A stretch of DNA of 64,000 nt from NCBI GenBank assembly GCA_032622095.1, contig CP136061.1, forward strand, positions 135,061,587 through 135,125,586, read 5' to 3'. A model generated the notes under the pieces. It did not search any database. It was not told the origin of the DNA and saw only the letters and a program-made list of their open reading frames with translations. The DNA is from Siphonodentalium dalli (Eukaryota; Mollusca; Scaphopoda; Gadilida; Siphonodentaliidae). Shown here in pieces: positions 57,988-64,000 of this stretch (positions are counted from its first letter, which is position 1; every line of letters begins with the position of its first letter). The translations under genes were made by a program, and so were the position numbers.

Positions 57988-60298
57988 GTAACATACGTTA
58001 CTGTCGCCGAGCCAATATTCTACGAAGAATCGCTCACAAAATGTATAATGTCGGACGACCGAGGCCAGTATTCCTGTTGGAGCTGGGCGAGTGTATGTTG
58101 TCTTCGTTGTACGTCATTAAGACCATTTGCGATCATGACCAAGAAAGATATAGCACCAGAAGCAGCTGTCGCCAGATCCGTGTAACATACGTTACCGAAT
58201 ATAAAAATGATTCCACACGAATACTATTTGGTTTATAACATGCATAAAACGTAATAATTGTTACCTGTCCATCGACTTTATACTTATACGAACGATATAT
58301 GAGTTTCTCAAAATGCATAAGCGAGGATGCACTGGAACGTCTGAATGTCGCCGAATATGATGGTTTGTTTTAAGCCTGTAACATACGTTACCACATGTTT
58401 TGAATATCTCACTGAGGTCGAGTGAGTTTAGTTATTTGTTATAGATGGCTGCCTTCTATCTGATCGGAAAAATATAAAAAAAATCGTTCTAAATCAGTAT
58501 GTAACTGGTATTAGCCTCTGCTACATATGTGGATGTAACGTATGTTACTGTGACATACGTTACCGGCTAACATATTTATTTAAAAAAAACACAAGATATC
58601 TCACTGTATGGCAATAATAACGCGAGTTTAGGACACCGGTGATCCAAATATGTGGGTGACTGTCTGCTAGTATGATAATTAATGAGGTTATGATGAATCG
58701 TGTGCGATACACGTGATTCTTTGAAAATATCCCCTTTGATTATCGCGATGTGTAAGGATCTTTACATTTCCGTGAACTTATTGAGCCGCTCTTACTGGAA
58801 AATATGAATGGGATATATTTGCTGTTTTGTAATGTCTGCAAAGCAAAATAGCAGATTGCTAACCGATAAAGGTTTTCGGGGGACGTATGATTAAAGTTAA
58901 ACAATATATTCCATAATTATGTTGCATTTTAAACACCACTGAGAATGCGCCAGGTGACCATGTGATCTGTGTAATCACCCTTGTTCAACTATAACTTTGA
59001 CTTCGATTATTATGACTATTATCCCCTATATAACTGTCTTCAATATATAACTGTTCTGATAATTTAAAGCCGATAATTATATATGTCTGCAGTAAATACA
59101 CGGACCACTCACTGGCACAAACTGAAATTATTTGCATTACTCATGTCATGATCGAAGTTATCGGGCATAATTTGGAGATGCATACATGTAAAGGCACCAG
59201 GCTGGGAATAATATATATGGAAGGGCAAATTGGCCATGGGCATTTGTGGTAACCATCAATATGTTACCAGTGACTTCACTCAATAGAAAATATATGTTTT
59301 GACATTTAAGTTTGGTATAATATTTAAAAAACATCAGCTGAAATATGTTTAGTTTGCATACTGTATATAATATTCGCAAACATCGAAATGGACGGATGTC
59401 TAGATTTCTAATTGCTTACTGTAGATATATGGCAACAACAAAAGTGTATGCTCGCCATTCTTCTCTACATGTATATAACTAATGTGATATCCCACCGCAG
59501 ATATCATGTACCTGGAAACCCGACAACCACCGTCGAAAACGAAACCATTGAAAACGTTACTTTAATCATTGACAAGCACATCATTATTCCGCTGTACTGT
59601 CGGTCTTAGCTAAGCATAACTATACTTGGCAGTATGCGTAAGCCATGCACGTGTTTAAAACATGAGGTCGTGTAACTGTATTCATGCAGGTCCAGCATAG
59701 GGTAGCACTCAATTCGCACTCAATATACCAGTGCAATCATTCTCGATAGCAATATATACAGGACTTCCTACAGAGATATGATACAGTGCTAATCTTAATA
59801 CAAATTAATTTACATGCTGCATTTGTCGACGTTGGCCATAAAACTGAATATGTTATTTGCTTCTGGTATTGTATTATAGTGATGTTTCAGTTTGTAACAT
59901 ACGTTACCATGGTATGTGTGTGACGGCAGCTTAATTTTGGAAGAAGAATCCGCGAATAAATCGATTTCTCATTGTTACTTGAAAGAATGAATCTTCGAAT
60001 ATACCGTGGAAGAAAACATTTGGCACAAACCATACATATAATCAAATGAAAGGAAACGAATTATGAAGAATTAAAATAGGCTACGTAATTATTAGAAAAT
60101 GTATGCAATTATTACTTTGTATAGCGTTTTGATCCTAACCATGTGTAACCGTGTTTGCTTGTCACTTAATTATGTTTTGATTTTCTGGCTGCTGCCCATC
60201 ATACAAAATTGTTATGAGGGAAATGTGATACCATTAAATGGTTCAATATCGATGTAAACCACCCCAACCGATGTGTGTTCACCGGTAACGTATGTTAC
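57988..60298. promoter_or_regulatory. Cluster of seven GTAACATACGTTAC near-palindromes
   Basis: Exact copies at 57988-58001, 58182-58195, 58378-58391 and 59894-59907. Reverse-strand exact copies at 58535-58548 and 60285-60298. A one-mismatch copy at 58550-58563. The extended consensus is TGTAACATACGTTACC. The first three are 194 and 196 bases apart, and two sit back to back at 58535-58563. The sequence between the copies is not repeated, so they are not copies of a longer element as far as I can see. This could be a cluster of binding sites for a dimeric factor; that is inference, and no promoter or gene is recognised next to it. The plus ORF at 57832-58185 and the overlapping one at 57945-58238 have no known domain. 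Confidence 0.5.
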
Positions 60299-60869
60299 AA
60301 TAGGGAAAACACACGATTTTTCATCCATACTTACCAGGTACCATAGCAATATACTCGAAAGAGAAATGATGCCAATATTACATGTTTAGTTTCAGCATAA
60401 CTCTTGTTTGCATAAACGAACAATATTGAACGATACTGTTGATTTGAATTTTCTCGATTTTCGTTCCTCAAATGCACCGATTTGGTGAGAATGGACCTCG
60501 CACGCAGTTAGGTGGGAATTCTTGTGATGGCAAATAGTATTGGCTACACGTTTAATGAGTTTGTCACCGATAACACACAGCCGAAAAGTTGTTTCTGTGT
60601 GCCTCTGAGCAGAACTTAAAATTTGACAATTTTCGGCGGCCATTTTTGTAGCCATCTTCAAATGTCGAATCGTGCTCGGCCACTCACACCTTCCAAAACA
60701 CATCGCACTGGTTGCTATCAGTGATGTATATTGGTGCCGAATTCGCGTTTGTCGGAATTTCATAAATAATTATACCTATTTGTGATTACCATTATTATCG
60801 GCCGCAAACTTGCATTCTGGATTTCCCCCAAAGCGCATTTTGGTCCATTACAAGTAGACGATATTTACT
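60299..60869. other. Unique sequence with one unassigned ORF
   Basis: A 123-codon minus-strand frame (60763-60392) has no recognisable domain. Part of it (KMATKMAAENCQ) is simply the reading of a GCCATTTTTGTAGCCATCTT motif of the kind found in the repeats. I do not call it a gene. Confidence 0.35.
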
Positions 60870-62016
60870 CTAGATATAAACACAGGTATTTGGCCAAAAA
60901 AAATTAATAAAAATATATAAAGGTAAGTATCAAGGCTGATAGTGAAAATAGGAGCTCAAAAATCATCCTCACAAAAGCTCAATTTTTTTTATCAAATTTA
61001 TCTGGAATTCTAGCATTATGTGCCCAAGTAATCATATTTTTTGTTAAAGTTTAGCTTTCCGTCGTACTTTAAACAAGTGAGCATAGAAAATCATTCGAAG
61101 TTGTCAATGAAATTAATTTTTTGGTACCCGAAACGTCCGTCCAATGAAAAATCAAAAGATCCAACCCCTAAATCACCGAAATCTATACTATTCTCAGCAA
61201 ACTAAATCGCCCTATTGTCAAACAGACGTTGTTGCATGAAGTACAGCTAATTTGGGGGTGGTACTCAACATACATCGAGTTTAATAACGATTTATGTCCT
61301 TTTTTTTCGTCAGTTTTACAGATTTCTTTTCGCGGGAGGCCATTTTGCAAAACTGAAAGCGAAACTAACTTGAACTTTATTAAATTAATTTTAATATCTC
61401 TCTTTTAATTGATATCCGGCATTCTTAATGACACAAATCATGCGGTGGATATATAATACCCACTAGATAAGGAATTAGATAAAACATTTTTTTTTTTCGA
61501 TGTAAAATAATTTTCTTTGGAGTCATTTACTGCAGCGTTTCTCGAGTTTGTTTCGCACTTTAAAAATCGCCTCCCGCGAAAAGAAATCTGTAAAACTGAC
61601 GGAAAAAAGGACAAAAATCGTTATTAAACTCGATGTATGTTGAGTACCACCCCCAAATTAGCTGTACTTCATGCAACAACGTCTGTTTGACAATAGGGCT
61701 ATTTAGTTTGATGATTAGAGTATAGATTTCGGTGATTTATGGGTTGGATTGTTTGATTTTTTTATTTTTCATTGGACGGACGTTTCGGGTACCAACCAAA
61801 TAAATTTTATTTATCAACTGTAAATGTTTTTCTATGTTCACTAATCTCAAATACGACGGCGAACCAAACTTTAAAAAAAAACTATGATTATTTGGTCACA
61901 TAGTGCTGCAATTACAGATCAATAAAAAATAAAATGTTGCTTTTGTAGAGAAAAATGCTGACCTCTATCAAAAATGAGATAGATACCTTTCCGAGATTTT
62001 TATTACCTGTGGATAT
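60870..62016. mobile_element. Fold-back element, ~450-bp arms and ~230-bp loop
   Basis: The left arm (about 60870-61340) and right arm (61568-62016) are inverted copies. Shared blocks include GGTACCCGAAACGTCCGTCC, CAAACAGACGTTGTTGCATG, AGTACAGCTAATTTGGGGGT and TTTCTTTTCGCGGGAGGC. Identity is highest next to the loop and falls towards the ends (AAACACAGGTATT versus ATCCACAGGTAAT). No ORF. It ends exactly where the first Helitron starts. Confidence 0.75.
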
Positions 62017-62651
62017 CTATTATATATTTTGAAAGATCTGTGTGTGTGTGTGTGTGTGTGAGGGTGTATCTGTCTGTGTGTGTGTGTGTGTAATCGATGA
62101 ACTAAAAAACGACCGACCCGATTTCGATGAAACTTGGTACGTGGGGGTATTTTCGGCCGGGGGTTAACATATGCCTATTGATTTGCCCGTGCGATGTGAC
62201 CTTGACCTTGAAATCGGGTAATTTCAAGGTCAAACCCCCGAATATCACGGGATTTCGATGAAACTTGGTATGTGGGGGTACTTTCTTATGGCGAGTCTCA
62301 TAAGGATATTCATTTGCCCGTGCGATGTGACCTTGACCTTGAAATCGGGTAACTTCAAGGTCAAATCGCCAATTTTGATGGGATTTCGACGAAATTTGAT
62401 ACGTGGGGTTACTTTTGTTCACCGATTGTTTTGGACGGGTCCAATCGTGACCCAGACCAGACCTTGACCTTCAAAATGATCAATTCAAGGTCAAATCGGG
62501 TAAAACCGGATGGATTTCGACGGGCACGTTTGTCGGGTACTTTTGTCCAGGCAGTGTTTTTGGACTGGTCAAATCGTGACCCCACTTGACCTTGACCTTC
62601 AAAATGGACAATTCAAGGTCAAAGCCCGGACGAAGTCGGGTCACCTTCTAG
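62017..62651 (+). mobile_element. Non-autonomous Helitron, copy 1
   Basis: The 5' end is TCTATTATATATTTTG, preceded by A. The 3' end is a hairpin (CCCGGACGAAGTCGGG), then TCACCTT and CTAG, followed by T. 5' TC, a hairpin about 11 bases before CTRR, and an A/T insertion point are the defining Helitron signals (established). Inside are a (TG)n microsatellite and units of CGATTTCGATGAAACTTGGT plus GTGACCTTGACCTT. No Rep/helicase ORF. Confidence 0.75.
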
Positions 62652-63346
62652 TCTATTATATATTTTGAAAGATCTGTGTGTGTGTGTGTGTATCTGTCTG
62701 TGTGTGTGTGTGTAATCGATGAACTCAAAAACGACCGACCCGATTTCGATGAAACTTGGTATGTGGGGGTATTTTCGGGTCAGGAGTAACATAGGCCTAT
62801 TGATTTTCAGATCCGATGTCAACTTTTCACGTGCCGAGGTCAAATCTGTTTTTACGCCGTTTTGCGCTAATATATTTCAGTTCGGTGCTCACAAATCGAT
62901 TCGATATAGCGCGGTTAGAATCTGTGGCGCTTCATCTTTCCAATGATGTATCACACGCCTGTGTACGTTTAAAGTTTCTACCTTAATTATCGGGAAGAAC
63001 GCAGGACCATGCTTCGCTCATCGAAAAACATTGCGTAAATATATTACGCCATCAACATATCGTGACGTGATCGCGTTAATTCTTAACCGGCCGATGTCGC
63101 GTTAACTCATCACCGGCCGAGGTATCCGCAAATGACATTGGGCTATATATCTCGGAAACGGGTGGAGCTATCGACTTGAAATTTGGTATGTGAATGTATC
63201 TTGCCCCGGATACGAATTTTATCGGGTCGCCGAGCCCGTGCGACGCCAGCTTCGCGCATGCGCAGACCAGATCTCGGAAACGGGTGGAGCTATCGACTTG
63301 AAATTTGGTTTTTGAATAGCCCGGACGAAGTCGGGTCACCTTCTAG
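62652..63346 (+). mobile_element. Non-autonomous Helitron, copy 2, head-to-tail
   Basis: It starts with TCTATTATATATTTTG directly after the CTAG of copy 1 and ends with the same hairpin and CTAG (63343-63346). The first 170 bases match copy 1. The middle (about 62825-63290) differs and holds two copies of GAAACGGGTGGAGCTATCGA (63157, 63278). Confidence 0.75.
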
Positions 63347-63560
63347 TCTATTATATATTTTGAAAGATCTGTGTGTGTGTGTGTGTGTATCTGTCTGTGT
63401 GTGTGTGTAATCGATGAACTCGAAAACGACCGACCCGATTTCGATGAAACTTGGTACGTGGGGGTATTTTCGGCCGGGGGTTAACATAGGCCTATTGATT
63501 TGTCCGTGCGACATGACCCTGACCTTCAAAACTCATATCTCGGGATCCGCAGTGCTATCA
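63347..63560 (+). mobile_element. Helitron copy 3, 3' end not found
   Basis: TCTATTATATATTTTG again follows CTAG directly. (TG)n and the CGACCGACCCGATTTCGATG block match copy 1, after which similarity stops near 63535 without the hairpin and CTAG. Either truncated, or it carries unrelated sequence and ends beyond the window. Confidence 0.65.
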
Positions 63561-64000
63561 CGCCGGATTTAGCACTGCGATGCAGGGAGGATAACTCTAT
63601 ATTCATACGTCGACGAACGTTAGCAATTTGCAGGCATGCAATTACGCATCGTGTATTTTTCCCAAAATTATAACATTTACAATATATATTGTCAATTTGC
63701 AGGCTATTAAAAATCGTGCATCTATCCCAAAATATATCATTTATTACAATTTCTGATATATAAATTTTGTTACAGCTAATATTCTTAGGTCTATTGTCGA
63801 TAGATTTATTTTTTGTATATTCACACCACGCATAGGCTCAAGCTGTTTACATTTACCCCGCGGGTCTGGAATCTCATCCAAGAATCCATTTAGCTGAAAT
63901 GATACTTCGTTGTTGCGAAATGGAATCTACCGGTGGCCCCAAGCCGTCAATGTCAACAACATCGAAATTGTTCAACTTTGACTGCGAGAAAATAATTAGT
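63561..64000. other. Non-coding sequence with a short duplication
   Basis: CAATTTGCAGGC followed by a CCCAAAAT-type block appears twice (63626 and 63692, about 65 bases apart). No gene is recognised at the right edge of the window. Confidence 0.4.

Noticed and set aside
57832-58238. Two overlapping plus-strand ORFs near the 14-bp motif cluster
   Set aside because: Neither has a recognisable domain, and the motif itself falls within the frames (reading VTYVT), which is not evidence of coding.
60392-60763. 123-codon minus-strand ORF
   Set aside because: No recognisable family, no start or splice context, and part of the reading is a common repeat motif.
1-64000. Endogenous viral sequences or toxin genes
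   Set aside because: No capsid, envelope, viral polymerase or toxin-like reading was recognised. The only polymerase is the LINE reverse transcriptase.

Overview
This is a repeat-rich stretch of a eukaryotic nuclear genome. There are no bacterial-style operons; the one recognisable host gene is broken up by introns, and most of the rest is transposable elements (TEs) and tandem repeats. I infer a lophotrochozoan, most likely a mollusc. The reasons are the abundant tacatgta words and the minisatellite-bearing interspersed elements that resemble the bivalve pearl / Helitron-related type (core units of about 160 bp, an acgg- or acggacac-rich microsatellite, short terminal inverted repeats). Species cannot be called from the sequence.

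Host gene: three coding exons on the minus strand (24840-24713, 23037-22878, 17512-17396) encode the N-terminal 135 residues of an ABHD6-like monoacylglycerol lipase, with a membrane anchor, the HGFS motif and a DLLGHGGSD motif. Splice sites and phases agree at both introns. The introns are packed with TEs. I found no later exons, including the one with the catalytic serine, in the remaining 17.4 kb to the left.

Layout: 0-7.7 kb holds a small palindrome, a repeat built of CTTGCANNTGCAAG palindromes that is split by a TTAA-flanked piggyBac-like element, then tandem arrays of units around 170 bp. 8.2-16.0 kb holds an inverted-repeat element, then a nested stack: a palindrome hit by a hAT element (8-bp duplication), itself hit by a 4.76-kb TA-flanked element beside its short derivative. 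16.2-16.8 kb is a second copy of the CTTGCA repeat that preserves an empty target site. 17.4-25 kb is the ABHD6-like gene with its intronic TEs. 25-36.4 kb holds pearl-like arrays, several TTAA-flanked elements, an hAT insertion and a decayed hAT transposase. 39.4-41.4 kb is a broken Jockey-type LINE. 45.3-49.7 kb holds two copies of one TIR element in opposite orientation, one hit by an hAT element and the other by a tRNA-derived SINE. 49.97-50.95 kb is a Mutator-like (MULE) element with the C-terminal end of a transposase. 52.0-57.2 kb is a 5.1-kb element with arms of about 0.9 kb around a minisatellite that carries another insertion. 57.9-60.3 kb carries seven copies of a 14-bp near-palindrome in otherwise unique sequence. 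60.9-63.6 kb holds a fold-back element followed by head-to-tail non-autonomous Helitrons.

Most element boundaries rest on paired termini and target-site duplications read directly from the sequence. Four insertions can be compared with an uninterrupted copy of the target elsewhere in the window. I see no intact transposase and no functional gene other than the ABHD6-like fragment.
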